Positions 28,086 through 37,187 of a stretch of 63,138 bases of DNA are shown in pieces. Made by a program: the position numbers and the translations under genes. Positions within the stretch are counted from its first letter, which is position 1. The number at the start of each line of letters is the position of its first letter. The notes beneath the pieces are model-generated. The model did no database searches. It saw only the letters and a program-made list of their open reading frames with translations, and had not been told where the DNA came from. The stretch is from an uncultured Dysosmobacter sp. (GTDB taxonomy: Bacteria > Bacillota > Clostridia > Oscillospirales > Oscillospiraceae), in the NCBI GenBank assembly GCA_934636905.1, contig CAKUBJ010000005.1, positions 1-63,138 of the forward strand, given 5' to 3'.

Positions 28086-29090
28086 TTACAGCCAGGTGGT
28101 TTCCGTCAGTTCATCCTTTTTGGCCCGGCGCATCAAATCCTTCACCACGTCCTGCACGGCCATGCCGTGATACAGGACTTCGTAGATGCTGCGGCAGATG
28201 GGCATTTCCACCTCTGCCCGCACCGCCAGCTGGTGGATGCTCTCCGCGGCGTAATAGCCCTCCACCACGGCGCCGATTTCCGCCATGGCCTCCTGCGGGG
28301 ACTTTCCCTGCCCGATGAGGATGCCCGCCCGGCGGTTCCGGGAGTGCATGGAGGTGCAGGTGACAATCAGGTCGCCCATGCCGGCAAGGCCGCCGAAGGT
28401 CTGCCGGGTACCTCCCAGCTTCTCCCCCAGCCGGGTCAGTTCCGCCATGGCTCGGGTCATCAGCAGAGCCTTGGTGTTGTCCTGATACCCCATGCCGTCA
28501 CACACGCCGCAGGCCAGCGCCACCACGTTTTTCATGGCGCCGGACAGTTCCACCCCTACCATATCCCCGCTGGTATAGATGCGGAAATAGTCGTTCATAA
28601 AGGCATCCTGCACGAAGCGCGCCGTGCCTAAATCCCGGCAGGCGGACACGCAGCCGGTGGGCTGGCGGACACTGACTTCCTCGGCGTGGGAAGGGCCGGA
28701 AAGGGCAGATACTTTACAGATTCCGCCGGTAACTTCCTCCAGAATCTGGCTCATCCGGAGGTTGGTGTCCCGCTCAATGCCCTTGGAAACGCTGACCAGA
28801 ACCGTCTCCGGCGTCAGGTACGGGGCGATTTTCTTTCCCGTCTCCCGCACAGCGAAGGACGGCGCAGCGCAAACCACCAGTTCCGCCCCCTTCAGGCAAC
28901 TCAGGTCACCGCTGATTTTCAGCGCGTCCGGCAGGCGGACGCCCTTCAGCTTGGAATTTTCCCGTGTCTCCGCCATCTGCGCCGCCTTGGCGGGGTCGTG
29001 GGACCACAAAGTCACGTCATGGCCGTTATCACAGAGCACCATGCTCAGCGCGGTGCCCCAGCCGCCGCTGCCGACTACCACTGTTTTCAT
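28086..29090 (-). CDS. gpsA: NAD(P)-dependent glycerol-3-phosphate dehydrogenase
   Basis: A 334-residue enzyme reducing dihydroxyacetone phosphate to sn-glycerol-3-phosphate for phospholipid synthesis. The nucleotide-binding loop is VVGSGGWGTALSMVL; the catalytic region includes SGAMKNVVALACGVCDG with the active-site lysine, and GLAGMGDLIVTC is conserved. It follows plsY, which uses its product directly. Confidence 0.97.
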   Translation of the reverse strand: MKTVVVGSGGWGTALSMVLCDNGHDVTLWSHDPAKAAQMAETRENSKLKGVRLPDALKISGDLSCLKGAELVVCAAPSFAVRETGKKIAPYLTPETVLVSVSKGIERDTNLRMSQILEEVTGGICKVSALSGPSHAEEVSVRQPTGCVSACRDLGTARFVQDAFMNDYFRIYTSGDMVGVELSGAMKNVVALACGVCDGMGYQDNTKALLMTRAMAELTRLGEKLGGTRQTFGGLAGMGDLIVTCTSMHSRNRRAGILIGQGKSPQEAMAEIGAVVEGYYAAESIHQLAVRAEVEMPICRSIYEVLYHGMAVQDVVKDLMRRAKKDELTETTWL

Positions 29091-29099
29091 CGTTTCCTC

Positions 29100-29783
29100 C
29101 TATGACTTCTTCCGATGGAAGCTGAGTTTGTTTTCGTTCCCTGCCAGCAATCGTTTGATATTGGCCCGGTGCTGCCAGACCACCAGCCCCCCCAGCAGAA
29201 ACGCCAGCAGGACGATGGCCGGGCGGGGATAGCAGAACCAGCTGACAAAGGGGAAGCTGGCCCCGGCCCACAGGGAGCCGAGGGACACATAGCGGGTCAA
29301 AATGGTCAGAATCAGGAAGCCCCCCCAGACCACCACGGCCACCCGCCAGTCAATCATGATGGCAGCGGTGCCGCCGGAGAGGATGCCCTTGCCCCCCTTG
29401 AAGTGGAACATACAGGGGAACATATGCCCCAGCAGGCAGAACAGCCCCGCCCAGTATTTGGCCAATGTGTCCCAGTACGCCGCTGTGAAGTCGGCGGAAA
29501 TAAAAGCGGTATAGCCGCTGAACATCAGCCAGCGGGCAATCAACAGTGCCGCAACCGCTTTCAGCACGTCGCACAGAATCACCACAAAGGTCAGCGGCCC
29601 GCCGAAGGTGCGGAAAAAGTTGGTCAGCCCTGCGTTGCCGCTGCCGTGGTTCCGCACATCATCCCGCAGAATGTACTTGGAGACGATGACGGCGCCGTTG
29701 AAGCAGCCACAGAAATAGGCAATCACTGCGCTCAGCGCCAGCAGAAGAGCCAGCGGCGCGCCGTTTGGAAACAGGTTCTGCAT
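29100..29783 (-). CDS. plsY: Acyl-phosphate:glycerol-3-phosphate acyltransferase PlsY
   Basis: A 227-residue integral membrane enzyme that acylates glycerol-3-phosphate to lysophosphatidate. Family motifs are GSGNAGLTNFFR in loop 1 and FKGGKGILSG in loop 2, with GHMFPCMFHF between them. There are about five membrane helices. I chose the ATG at 29783, with AGGAGG 7 bases upstream, rather than an in-frame TTG at 29789. It lies between der and gpsA. Confidence 0.94.
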   Translation of the reverse strand: MQNLFPNGAPLALLLALSAVIAYFCGCFNGAVIVSKYILRDDVRNHGSGNAGLTNFFRTFGGPLTFVVILCDVLKAVAALLIARWLMFSGYTAFISADFTAAYWDTLAKYWAGLFCLLGHMFPCMFHFKGGKGILSGGTAAIMIDWRVAVVVWGGFLILTILTRYVSLGSLWAGASFPFVSWFCYPRPAIVLLAFLLGGLVVWQHRANIKRLLAGNENKLSFHRKKS

Positions 29784-29785
29784 GG

Positions 29786-31108
29786 TCAATCCTCCTTATC
29801 GCCCTTCTCCCGGATGGACAGAATGATGGGCGTCCCCTCCAGGCCGAAGGTGGAGCGGATGCAGTTTTCCAGATACCGCTGATAGGAGAAGTGGAACAGC
29901 CGCCGGTCATTGCAGAACACCACGAAGTGAGGCGGCTTCACGCCCACCTGCGTCATATAGTAGATCTTCAGGCGGCGGCCCTTGTCCGTGGGAGGCTGGA
30001 CGCGGGTCTGGGCATCCGCCAGAACGGTATTCAGCATACCGGTGGTGACCCGGAAGGCGGCCTGATTGGCCACATAGTCGATCATATCGAACAGCTTGTC
30101 CACCCGCTGACCGGTCTTGGCGGAGATAAACAGGATGGGGGCGTAGGTCATGTAGGCCAGATCCCGGCGGATCTCCTCCGTCATCCGGGCCATGGTCTTA
30201 TCGTCCTTTTCCACCAGATCCCATTTGTTCACCACGATGATGCTGGCCTTGCCTGCCTCGTGGGCCATACCGGCCACCTTGGTGTCCTGCTCGGTGACGC
30301 CCTCGGTGGCGTCGATCATAATCAGGCACACGTCTGCCCGGTCGATGGCCATGGTGGCCCGGAGGACGCTGTACTTCTCAATGTCCTCCTCTACCTTGGA
30401 CTTTTTCCGCATACCGGCTGTATCGATGAAGACAAAGCTGCCCTTGCTGTTGGTGAAGCGGGAGTCGATGGCATCCCGGGTGGTGCCCGCCACATCGGAG
30501 ACAATGACCCGTTCCTCCCCCAGAATCTTGTTGACCAGAGAAGATTTTCCAGCGTTGGGCTTGCCGATGACCGCCACCTTGATGGCGTCATCCTCCTCTT
30601 CCTCCTCATCCTCCGGCGGGAAATACTTCACGCAGGCATCCAGCAGGTCGCCGGTGCCGTGGCCGTGAACGGCGGAAACGGCGATGGGATCGCCAAGGCC
30701 CAGATTATAGAATTCATAGATGTCCGGGCTCTGGCCCTGATCCACCTTGTTCACCGCCAGCACCACCGGCTTGCCGCAGCGCTGGAGCATAGCGGCCACC
30801 TCCTGATCGGAGGCGGTCATGCCGGTTTTGATGTCACACAGAAATATGATGACTGCGGCATTGTCAATGGCAATCTGGGCCTGAGAGCGCATAAACGCCA
30901 GAATCTGGTTGTCCGTCCGGGGCTCGATGCCGCCGGTGTCGATCAGGGTGAACTTCCGGCCCCGCCAGTCGCTCTCCCCGTAAATGCGGTCACGGGTGAC
31001 GCCGGGAGTGTCCTCCACAATGGACAGCCTCCGGCCGACGATCTTATTGAACAGCATGGACTTGCCCACATTGGGGCGGCCCACGATGGCAATGATGGGT
31101 TTGGACAT
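29786..31108 (-). CDS. der: Ribosome-assembly GTPase Der (EngA)
   Basis: A 440-residue protein with two tandem GTPase domains and a C-terminal KH-like domain. G1 loops: GRPNVGKS (about 9-16) and GKPNAGKS (near 187). G3: DTGG and DTAGM. G4: NKVD and NKWD. An acidic linker (EDEEEEEDD) joins the domains. It is needed for 50S subunit maturation. The first gene of a der-plsY-gpsA transcript. Confidence 0.97.
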   Translation of the reverse strand: MSKPIIAIVGRPNVGKSMLFNKIVGRRLSIVEDTPGVTRDRIYGESDWRGRKFTLIDTGGIEPRTDNQILAFMRSQAQIAIDNAAVIIFLCDIKTGMTASDQEVAAMLQRCGKPVVLAVNKVDQGQSPDIYEFYNLGLGDPIAVSAVHGHGTGDLLDACVKYFPPEDEEEEEDDAIKVAVIGKPNAGKSSLVNKILGEERVIVSDVAGTTRDAIDSRFTNSKGSFVFIDTAGMRKKSKVEEDIEKYSVLRATMAIDRADVCLIMIDATEGVTEQDTKVAGMAHEAGKASIIVVNKWDLVEKDDKTMARMTEEIRRDLAYMTYAPILFISAKTGQRVDKLFDMIDYVANQAAFRVTTGMLNTVLADAQTRVQPPTDKGRRLKIYYMTQVGVKPPHFVVFCNDRRLFHFSYQRYLENCIRSTFGLEGTPIILSIREKGDKED

Positions 31109-31222
31109 AGATAGCTCCTTTCCTGAGCAGCGTCAGCCTTGTTCTTCCTCAGCCGCCCCAATACGCCGCCGTGCGGCGGCGGGTCAGCGCATAGCGGTGA
31201 CCCGGGAAATCAAATTATATTT

Positions 31223-31251
31223 ATTATATCCGCAATTGACATGGATAGCAA
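31223..31251 (-). promoter_or_regulatory. Promoter for der-plsY-gpsA
   Basis: On the minus strand TTGCTA (31246-31251), 17 bp, TATAAT (31223-31228). A second TATAAT-like box follows at 31214-31219. The -35 overlaps the edge of a hairpin (31250-31286: AAGGGAAAC/GTTTCCCTT enclosing CCGCG/CGCGG). The leader also has a short CCGCCG/CGGCGG stem just downstream. Confidence 0.6.
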
Positions 31252-31334
31252 GGGAAACCCGCGCCTTTTCGCGGGGCGTTTCCCTTTTCTGATGGGGCGG
31301 AAACATTCCCTGCCGGAGGTTTTGCAAAAGGAAA

Positions 31335-31360
31335 AGGAGGGAAGACTACTCTTCCCTCCT
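31335..31360 (-). terminator. Intrinsic terminator of rpmF
   Basis: AGGAGGGAAGA and its perfect complement (31335-31345 with 31350-31360), loop of 4, followed on the minus strand by a T-rich run. It ends the yceD-rpmF transcript. Confidence 0.88.
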
Positions 31361-31378
31361 AAAGCAAGCATTTGTCTC

Positions 31379-31573
31379 TTACTTCGCCGCCACGGACTTG
31401 ACAACCTTGACCTCACGGCCATTGTAGCTGCCGCACTCCTGGCACATTCTGTGAGGCAGGTGCAGAGCACCGCACTTGGGGCATGCAACGAGACCGGGGA
31501 CAGCCAGCTTCCAGGTGGAGCTGCGTCTCTTATCGCGTCTTGCTTTGGATACTTTTCCCTTAGGTACTGCCAT
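31379..31573 (-). CDS. rpmF: 50S ribosomal protein L32
   Basis: A 64-residue L32 with the standard AVPKGKVSKARRDKRRS start and a four-cysteine zinc ribbon (CPKC...CQEC). It is preceded by yceD, the conserved partner in most bacteria, and followed by a terminator. Confidence 0.97.
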   Translation of the reverse strand: MAVPKGKVSKARRDKRRSSTWKLAVPGLVACPKCGALHLPHRMCQECGSYNGREVKVVKSVAAK

Positions 31574-31620
31574 TGTGACACCTCCTTGATCTACAAAGGC
31601 CAGGCGGCCTTATTTATACT

Positions 31621-32118
31621 TTATTTGTTCTCCAGAAGCTTTGCCAGTACCGCCAGACGGGGATCCGTCTCCTTTTTGCAGGAGCAGGGGCCCAGATTCA
31701 GGTCGGCGCCGCAGCGGGGGCACAGCCCCCTGCAATCTTCGGAGCACAGGGTTTTTGTGTCCATTCCGAGGATAAAGGCCTCTCTGGCCAACTCCCCTGC
31801 ATCCACCTGACCGTCCTCCAGAAGGACAAACTCGTCGCTGTCCTCATTCTGAAGTTCTTCCGCCAGAACGCAGCTGTAGGAAACCGCCTTGTCCTGAAGG
31901 AATTCCCGTCCGCAGCGGTCGCACACGGCGTCCAGAGTGGTACTTGCCGTCAGTTCCAGACGGAGAAGTTCCGCCCGGTTCCGAACCGCGCCCTCCACAA
32001 TGACCGGCCGGCTGATGGGATACCGCCCCCCAAATTCCATGTCGGAAAGATCCAGTTCAAACCGGAACGTCCGCTGGCTGCCTGGGGTGTGCAGAATGGG
32101 TTTTACGTCAATGAGCAT
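31621..32118 (-). CDS. yceD: YceD (DUF177) family protein
   Basis: A 165-residue DUF177 protein linked to 23S rRNA accumulation. The N-terminal half is beta-rich; CDRCGREFL (about residue 65) and the C-terminal CSEDCRGLCPRCGADLN are cysteine motifs that probably bind zinc. The VLLEDGQVDAGELAREAFIL segment is typical. It sits 47 bp upstream of rpmF under a consensus promoter. Confidence 0.93.
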   Translation of the reverse strand: MLIDVKPILHTPGSQRTFRFELDLSDMEFGGRYPISRPVIVEGAVRNRAELLRLELTASTTLDAVCDRCGREFLQDKAVSYSCVLAEELQNEDSDEFVLLEDGQVDAGELAREAFILGMDTKTLCSEDCRGLCPRCGADLNLGPCSCKKETDPRLAVLAKLLENK

Positions 32119-32145
32119 AAGCTACCTCGCAATGACACGTTTAGT

Positions 32146-32174
32146 ATTATAAGGGATTGTTCCCGCAATGTCAA
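32146..32174 (-). promoter_or_regulatory. Consensus promoter for yceD-rpmF
   Basis: On the minus strand, perfect TTGACA (32169-32174), 17-bp spacer and perfect TATAAT (32146-32151), 28 bp before the yceD start. One of the strongest promoters in the window, fitting a ribosomal protein operon. Confidence 0.88.
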
Positions 32175-32223
32175 ACAGTTTTTTCGATTTTCCGCCAGTT
32201 TTTTCTGTGTGACGGAAAGAAGG

Positions 32224-32685
32224 TCACACCTCGTCCTGAGGCGCCTCGTTTTTCTTCCGCTCCGGCACCTCAAATCCCAGAATCCGGAGTTTGAAGCCGC
32301 CGCGGATGGTTTCATACCCGGCGGCATGATAGGAATCCTTCGGCCAGCGCCGGTTCCAGCCGTCCCGCAGGGCGGCGGCCAGCGGCCGCAGCTCCTGTTC
32401 GGTGAGCAGCATGGGGGTCAGGTACACCGTAAGCACCCGCTTGAGGTCGGTTCTGGCCACACTGCGGTTCCAGAACCCGACCCGCTTCCACTGAGCCTCC
32501 ATGGCATCCAGTAGGCCGTCGGCCAGAGCGGGAATGCCCTCCGCCCCCTTCTCCCGGACGGCGGCCAGATAGTCCGGCAGGAATTGGCCGCAGTAGCGGC
32601 GGAACCCATCCTCGTATCCTCTGCGGCTGAAATCACTCAGCCAGGCCTCGTTTTCAGCGAATGCCAACATCAGCCTGTCGGTCAT
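32224..32685 (-). CDS. Hypothetical protein, soluble and helical
   Basis: A 153-residue protein I do not recognise. It is rich in Trp, Arg and Leu (NEAWLSDFSRRGYEDGF, QWKRVGFWNR, GWNRRWPKDSYHAAGYE), predicted largely helical, with a charged C-terminal tail (PERKKNEAPQDEV). No signal peptide or membrane helix. The start overlaps the stop of the upstream membrane-protein gene by 4 bp, so the two are co-translated. Codon use resembles its neighbours, which favours a real gene over a shadow. Confidence 0.65.
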   Translation of the reverse strand: MTDRLMLAFAENEAWLSDFSRRGYEDGFRRYCGQFLPDYLAAVREKGAEGIPALADGLLDAMEAQWKRVGFWNRSVARTDLKRVLTVYLTPMLLTEQELRPLAAALRDGWNRRWPKDSYHAAGYETIRGGFKLRILGFEVPERKKNEAPQDEV

Positions 32686-33014
32686 TCCCCATCCTCCCCT
32701 CCGGCGTCGTCTTCAAGGGGCGCTTCCTCAACAGCCTCCCCGGCAGCTTCCTCCGCCGCCTCGTCACTCCATGTGGAGGGGTCGTCCTTATGTTCGGCGG
32801 CGTACCGGTAAGCCCGCCACTCCCGGAGCAGCAGCCATCCCCCTACCGCCAGAAACAGAATGCCCGCCGAAATGGCCACCCACAGCGGGATGCCCTCCGC
32901 TTCGCCGTTCACAACACCCAGCAGCAGCTTGCCGCTCAGATAAATCAGATATACGCCTGCCAGTGTCCATACATAATTGGCCCGGCCGGTCTGCTTCCCG
33001 TCCTGCTTTTTCAT
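32682..33014 (-). CDS. Hypothetical membrane protein with acidic tail
   Basis: A 110-residue protein with two membrane helices (about 13-34 and 43-62) after a short basic N-terminus (MKKQDGKQTGR). The C-terminal third is very acidic (EEAAGEAVEEAPLEDDAGG). No family recognised. It is coupled by a 4-bp overlap to the following unknown gene and is divergent from the pseudouridine synthase gene. Confidence 0.7.
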   Translation of the reverse strand: MKKQDGKQTGRANYVWTLAGVYLIYLSGKLLLGVVNGEAEGIPLWVAISAGILFLAVGGWLLLREWRAYRYAAEHKDDPSTWSDEAAEEAAGEAVEEAPLEDDAGGEDGE

Positions 33015-33105
33015 AACCTGTTCCCCTCTTTCTGATTTCCGTCCGCAGGTGCTTTACAACCGCCGGAAAAGCGGGTATGATGAATGCAAACACTTGTAGA
33101 AACGG

Positions 33106-34080
33106 ATGATGTCAATGCGGGAGTTCACCATTGGGAAAAACGACGCCGGGCAGCGGCTGGATCGCTTCGTATCCAAAAACCTGCCGCTCCTCCCCCCTGC
33201 CCTGCTGCAAAAGTATATCCGCCTGAAGCGGATCAAGGTCAACGGCAGAGGCTCCAAACGGGACGTCCGTCTGGAAACCGGCGATGTAATCCAATTATAC
33301 ATCAACGATGAGTTCTTTGACAAGCCCAATGAGGAAAATCTCTTCCTCACGGTGTTCAAGCCCCAGCTGAACATCGTCTACGAGGACGAAAATCTCCTGC
33401 TGGCGGACAAGCGCCCCGGGATGTCCGTCCACGCCGACGAAACGGAGAAGGTCAACACCCTTATCAATCACATTCAGGCCTATCTCTATCAGAAGCGGGA
33501 GTGGAACCCCAAATGGGAAAACGCCTTCGCCCCGGCGCTGTGCAACCGGATTGACCGCAACACCGGCGGCATTGTCATTGCCGCCAAGAACGCCGAAACC
33601 CTGCGGATTATCAATGAGAAAATCCGGGCACACGAACTGGAAAAGTCCTATCTCTGCGTCACGGTGGGACATCCCCGGAAACCGGAGGGAAAAATCGAGG
33701 GCTTTCTATTAAAAGATGAAGGGAAAAAGGAAGTCCGCTTTTATCATAAGCCGGTTCCCGGCGGAAAGACCGCCGTCACCCTCTACCGGACGCTGGAGCG
33801 CCGCGGGGAACTGTCCCTGGTGGAGTGCCGCCTGCTGACCGGGCGCACCCACCAGATTCGGGTGTCCATGGCGGAAATCGGCTGCCCCCTGCTGGGAGAC
33901 GGGAAATACGGCAAGGGCGACGTGAACCGCCGCTATCACGAAACCCGGCAGGCGCTGTATTCCTACAAACTGCGGTTTGATTTTCCCACGGATGCCGGGA
34001 TTCTGAACTACCTCCGGGGGCAGGAATTCACTGTGGAAAACGTGCCATTCCGGGAGAAATATTTCCCCCAGATGACCTGA
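33106..34080 (+). CDS. RluA-family pseudouridine synthase
   Basis: A 324-residue synthase with an N-terminal S4 RNA-binding domain (about 10-70) and an RluA catalytic domain. The catalytic Asp is about D150 in NRIDRNTGG, a variant of the family HRLDRxTSG. LLTGRTHQIRVSMAEIG is the second conserved motif. Whether the target is 23S rRNA (RluC/RluD) or another RNA cannot be decided from sequence. Alternative ATG starts lie at 33109 and 33115. A terminator follows. Confidence 0.92.
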   Translation: MMSMREFTIGKNDAGQRLDRFVSKNLPLLPPALLQKYIRLKRIKVNGRGSKRDVRLETGDVIQLYINDEFFDKPNEENLFLTVFKPQLNIVYEDENLLLADKRPGMSVHADETEKVNTLINHIQAYLYQKREWNPKWENAFAPALCNRIDRNTGGIVIAAKNAETLRIINEKIRAHELEKSYLCVTVGHPRKPEGKIEGFLLKDEGKKEVRFYHKPVPGGKTAVTLYRTLERRGELSLVECRLLTGRTHQIRVSMAEIGCPLLGDGKYGKGDVNRRYHETRQALYSYKLRFDFPTDAGILNYLRGQEFTVENVPFREKYFPQMT

Positions 34081-34094
34081 TTTCACAAATCGTG

Positions 34095-34123
34095 AAAAAC
34101 GCCTGACAAAATTGGGCGTTTTT
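34095..34123 (+). terminator. Intrinsic terminator after the pseudouridine synthase gene
   Basis: AAAAACGCC and GGCGTTTTT (34095-34103 with 34115-34123). The last T-run abuts the -35 box of the potA promoter. Confidence 0.8.
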
Positions 34124-34124
34124 C

Positions 34125-34153
34125 TTGACATTTCAAGGGTTTTCCGTTATGAT
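34125..34153 (+). promoter_or_regulatory. Strong promoter for potABCD
   Basis: Perfect TTGACA (34125-34130), 17-bp spacer, TATGAT (34148-34153). It starts one base after the preceding terminator. The leader to potA is about 110 nt, with no structure I can name. Confidence 0.88.
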
Positions 34154-34272
34154 TCTGAATTGCCGAATTTCAAAGAAACAGGGTCCCCCCTTAACAGAGA
34201 GAAGAGGCGGTATTTTTGCGGCTGTCCTGCTGAGAATCCGGCAGGAATGCCGGTAGAAATGGGGGAGGATAC

Positions 34273-35415
34273 ATGTCCAAAGAGTTGATTCGCCTGCGGG
34301 ATCTCTGCATGGCATTCGACGACGAGTCGGTTCTCGATCACATCAATCTGTATATCAACGACAAAGAGTTCCTCACACTGCTTGGGCCCAGTGGGTGCGG
34401 CAAGACCACCACACTGCGGATTATCGGAGGTTTCACGACGCCCACGTCGGGAGACGTCCTGTTCGACGGTGTGAGGATTAATGACGTTCCGCCCTATCAG
34501 CGGCAGATCAACACGGTCTTCCAGAAGTATGCCCTGTTCCCGCATCTCAACGTGTTTGAAAACATTGCTTTCGGCCTGCGGATGCAGAAGCTGCCGGAGG
34601 CGGAAATCAAACAGCGGGTTATGGAAATGCTGGAAACCGTCAGCCTGAAGGGCTTTGAGCACCGGCGGCCGGAGGCACTCTCCGGCGGCCAGCAGCAGCG
34701 GGTGGCCATTGCCCGGGCACTGGTGAACCGCCCCAAGGTGCTGCTGCTGGACGAGCCGCTGGCGGCACTGGATCTGAAGCTGCGCAAGGACATGCAGATC
34801 GAGCTGAAGCGCATTCAGCAGCAGGTGGGCATTACGTTTATCTATGTGACCCACGATCAGGAGGAAGCCCTCACCATGTCCGACACCATTGTGGTGATGG
34901 ACAAAGGCTCCATCCAGCAGATCGGCACCCCGGAGGATATCTATAACGAGCCGAAGAACGCCTTTGTGGCGGATTTCATCGGCGAATCCAACATCATCGA
35001 CGGCACCATGCCCGAGGACAACGTAGTACAGATGTACGGCAAGCGTTTCCCCTGTCTGGACGGCGGCTTTGTCCCCAATGAGGCGGTGGACGTGGTCATC
35101 CGCCCGGAGGACATCGACATTGTCCCCGTGGAGCAGGGGCAGCTCACCGGCACCGTCACCTCCGTCACCTTCAAGGGGATGCAGTACGACATCATCGTGG
35201 ACTTCCGGGGCTTCAAGTGGCTGATCCAGACCACGGATCACTGCCCCGAAGGCGCCCGCATCGGCATCAAAATCGATCCCGACGGCATCCACGTCATGAA
35301 AAAGAGCGCTTACTCCGGTATGTTCGGCGACTACTCCTCCTTCTCCGAGGAATACGACGAACTGGACGACGCAAGCCTTGCGTCGGATGAGGAGGAGAGC
35401 GGGGATGAAGAATAA
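34273..35415 (+). CDS. potA: Spermidine/putrescine ABC transporter ATPase PotA
   Basis: A 380-residue ABC ATPase. Walker [10 protein letters not shown] (about 39-47), Q-loop, signature LSGGQQQR, Walker [13 protein letters not shown], and H-loop THDQEEAL are intact. A C-terminal TOBE/MOP domain (about 245-340) is followed by an acidic Ser/Asp/Glu tail. Genes for the two permeases and the binding protein follow in order, which supports polyamine uptake over other CUT1-type substrates. Confidence 0.95.
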   Translation: MSKELIRLRDLCMAFDDESVLDHINLYINDKEFLTLLGPSGCGKTTTLRIIGGFTTPTSGDVLFDGVRINDVPPYQRQINTVFQKYALFPHLNVFENIAFGLRMQKLPEAEIKQRVMEMLETVSLKGFEHRRPEALSGGQQQRVAIARALVNRPKVLLLDEPLAALDLKLRKDMQIELKRIQQQVGITFIYVTHDQEEALTMSDTIVVMDKGSIQQIGTPEDIYNEPKNAFVADFIGESNIIDGTMPEDNVVQMYGKRFPCLDGGFVPNEAVDVVIRPEDIDIVPVEQGQLTGTVTSVTFKGMQYDIIVDFRGFKWLIQTTDHCPEGARIGIKIDPDGIHVMKKSAYSGMFGDYSSFSEEYDELDDASLASDEEESGDEE

Positions 35416-36262
35416 CCGGCTTTCCCGCTTCGCCGTCCCCTATGTAATCTGGATGGCGCTGTTTGTGGTGGCTCCCATCATCATGGTGGTGATTTACGCC
35501 TTTTCCACCGCCGACGGCGGGGCGACCCTTGCGAATTTTGCGAAAATGGGCACCTACACCGTGGTGTTCACCCGCTCTTTCAGGCTGGCGCTGATTGCCA
35601 CGGCTGTCTGCCTGCTCATCGGCTATCCCGTCTCCTACATGATGAGTAAGGAAGGCCCCCGGTTCCAGCGGCTGGCCATGGTGCTCATCATGCTGCCCAT
35701 GTGGATGAACTTCCTGCTGCGCACCTATTCCTGGATGGCCATTCTGGAAAACAACGGCCTTCTCAACCAGCTGTTCCGGAAAATCGGCCTGATTGCCCTG
35801 TACAACAACCTCTTCGGCACAGATCTGACCTTCTTCCGCATGATCAACACCCAGGGGGCCGTGGTGCTGGGCATGGTGTACAACTACCTGCCCTTCATGA
35901 TTCTCCCCATCTACTCCGTGATTGTCAAGCTGGATCGCAGCCTCATTGAAGCGGCCCGGGATCTGGGCGCCAACAGCATACAGGTGTTCCGGCGGGTAAT
36001 TCTGCCCCTGTCCCTGCCCGGCGTCCTCTCCGGCATCACCATGGTGTTCGTCCCCTCCGTCTCCACCTTCGCCATCAGCAAAATGCTGGGGGGCGGCACG
36101 GAGATGCTGCTGGGCGACCTCATCGAACAGCAGTTCCTGGGGGGAGCCTACAATCCTCAGCTGGGCGCCGCCATTTCCCTGGTGATGATGGTGATTGTTG
36201 TCATCTGCATGGTGGTCATGAACCGCTTCGGCGAAGGGGAAGAACAGGCGGTGATGATGTGA
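35405..36262 (+). CDS. potB: Spermidine/putrescine permease PotB
   Basis: A 285-residue inner-membrane permease with six predicted helices and the EAA loop ([20 protein letters not shown]) that docks on PotA. The ATG at 35405 follows a GGAGGAG site and overlaps the potA 3' end by 11 bp; the frame is open from a TTG at 35378, which is less likely. Confidence 0.94.
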   Translation: MKNNRLSRFAVPYVIWMALFVVAPIIMVVIYAFSTADGGATLANFAKMGTYTVVFTRSFRLALIATAVCLLIGYPVSYMMSKEGPRFQRLAMVLIMLPMWMNFLLRTYSWMAILENNGLLNQLFRKIGLIALYNNLFGTDLTFFRMINTQGAVVLGMVYNYLPFMILPIYSVIVKLDRSLIEAARDLGANSIQVFRRVILPLSLPGVLSGITMVFVPSVSTFAISKMLGGGTEMLLGDLIEQQFLGGAYNPQLGAAISLVMMVIVVICMVVMNRFGEGEEQAVMM

Positions 36263-37128
36263 AAAAGAACAATTCCTTTCTCAGCCGCCTGTTTATGGCG
36301 CTGGTATTCGTGTTTCTCTACGCTCCCATCGTCCTGCTGATTGTCTTTTCCTTCAACGCAGGCAACAGCAACATGGTCTGGAAGGGGTTCTCTCTGGACT
36401 GGTACGTGAAGCTCTTCCGCAACCGGCTCATCATGCAGAGCGTCTACACCACCCTGCTGGTGTCCCTGCTGGCCACGGTGATTGCCACCATTGCCGGCAC
36501 CTTCGCCGCCATCGGCTTCTATGCCATGCGCCGCAAAGTTCGTGACCCCCTGATGACCGTCAACAACATCCCCATGATGAACGCGGATATTGTCACCGGC
36601 GTTTCCATGTGCCTGCTGTTTGTGGCGTTTTTCAACGGCTGGGGACACTTTTCCGCATGGTTCAACACCCTGGGTCTCTTCCAGCTGCCCACCCACCTGT
36701 CCATGGGCTTCGGCACGCTGCTGATTGCCCACATCTCTTTCAACATCCCCTATGTGATTCTCTCCGTCAGCCCCAAGCTGCGGCAGATGGACCGCAATCT
36801 GGTGGACGCCGCCATGGATCTGGGCTGCACATGGATACAGGCCTTCCGGAAGGTCATCATCCCGGAGATCAAGCCCGGCATCGTCTCCGGTGCCCTGACG
36901 GCCTTTACCATGAGCATTGACGATTTCGTCATCAGCTACTTTACCGCCGGCTCCGGCTCCTCCACCCTGGCCATGACCATCTACGGCATGACCAAGAAGA
37001 AGGTGACCCCGGAAATCAACGCCATCTCCACCCTGCTGTTTGTCACGGTGCTGGTGCTGCTGGCGGTCATCAATATCCGGGAGGCCAGACAGGAGCGGAA
37101 ACGGATTGCTGAGCTGAGACAGCATTAA
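36259..37128 (+). CDS. potC: Spermidine/putrescine permease PotC
   Basis: A 289-residue partner permease, starting at GTG (36259) in a 4-bp overlap with the potB stop. Six predicted helices; EAA loop LVDAAMDLGCTWIQAFRKVI. The IDDFVISYFTAG segment is characteristic of PotC. Confidence 0.94.
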   Translation: MKKNNSFLSRLFMALVFVFLYAPIVLLIVFSFNAGNSNMVWKGFSLDWYVKLFRNRLIMQSVYTTLLVSLLATVIATIAGTFAAIGFYAMRRKVRDPLMTVNNIPMMNADIVTGVSMCLLFVAFFNGWGHFSAWFNTLGLFQLPTHLSMGFGTLLIAHISFNIPYVILSVSPKLRQMDRNLVDAAMDLGCTWIQAFRKVIIPEIKPGIVSGALTAFTMSIDDFVISYFTAGSGSSTLAMTIYGMTKKKVTPEINAISTLLFVTVLVLLAVINIREARQERKRIAELRQH

Positions 37129-37187
37129 ACGGTTTCATGGCGAAAGCCTGAAATAGAAAAAAACAAAGATATTGGAGGAATGATCAA

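Noticed and set aside
31250..31286. Second strong hairpin between rpmF and der as a tandem terminator
   Set aside because: It has no T-run in the direction of transcription and overlaps the -35 region of the der promoter, so its role is unclear; noted only with the promoter.
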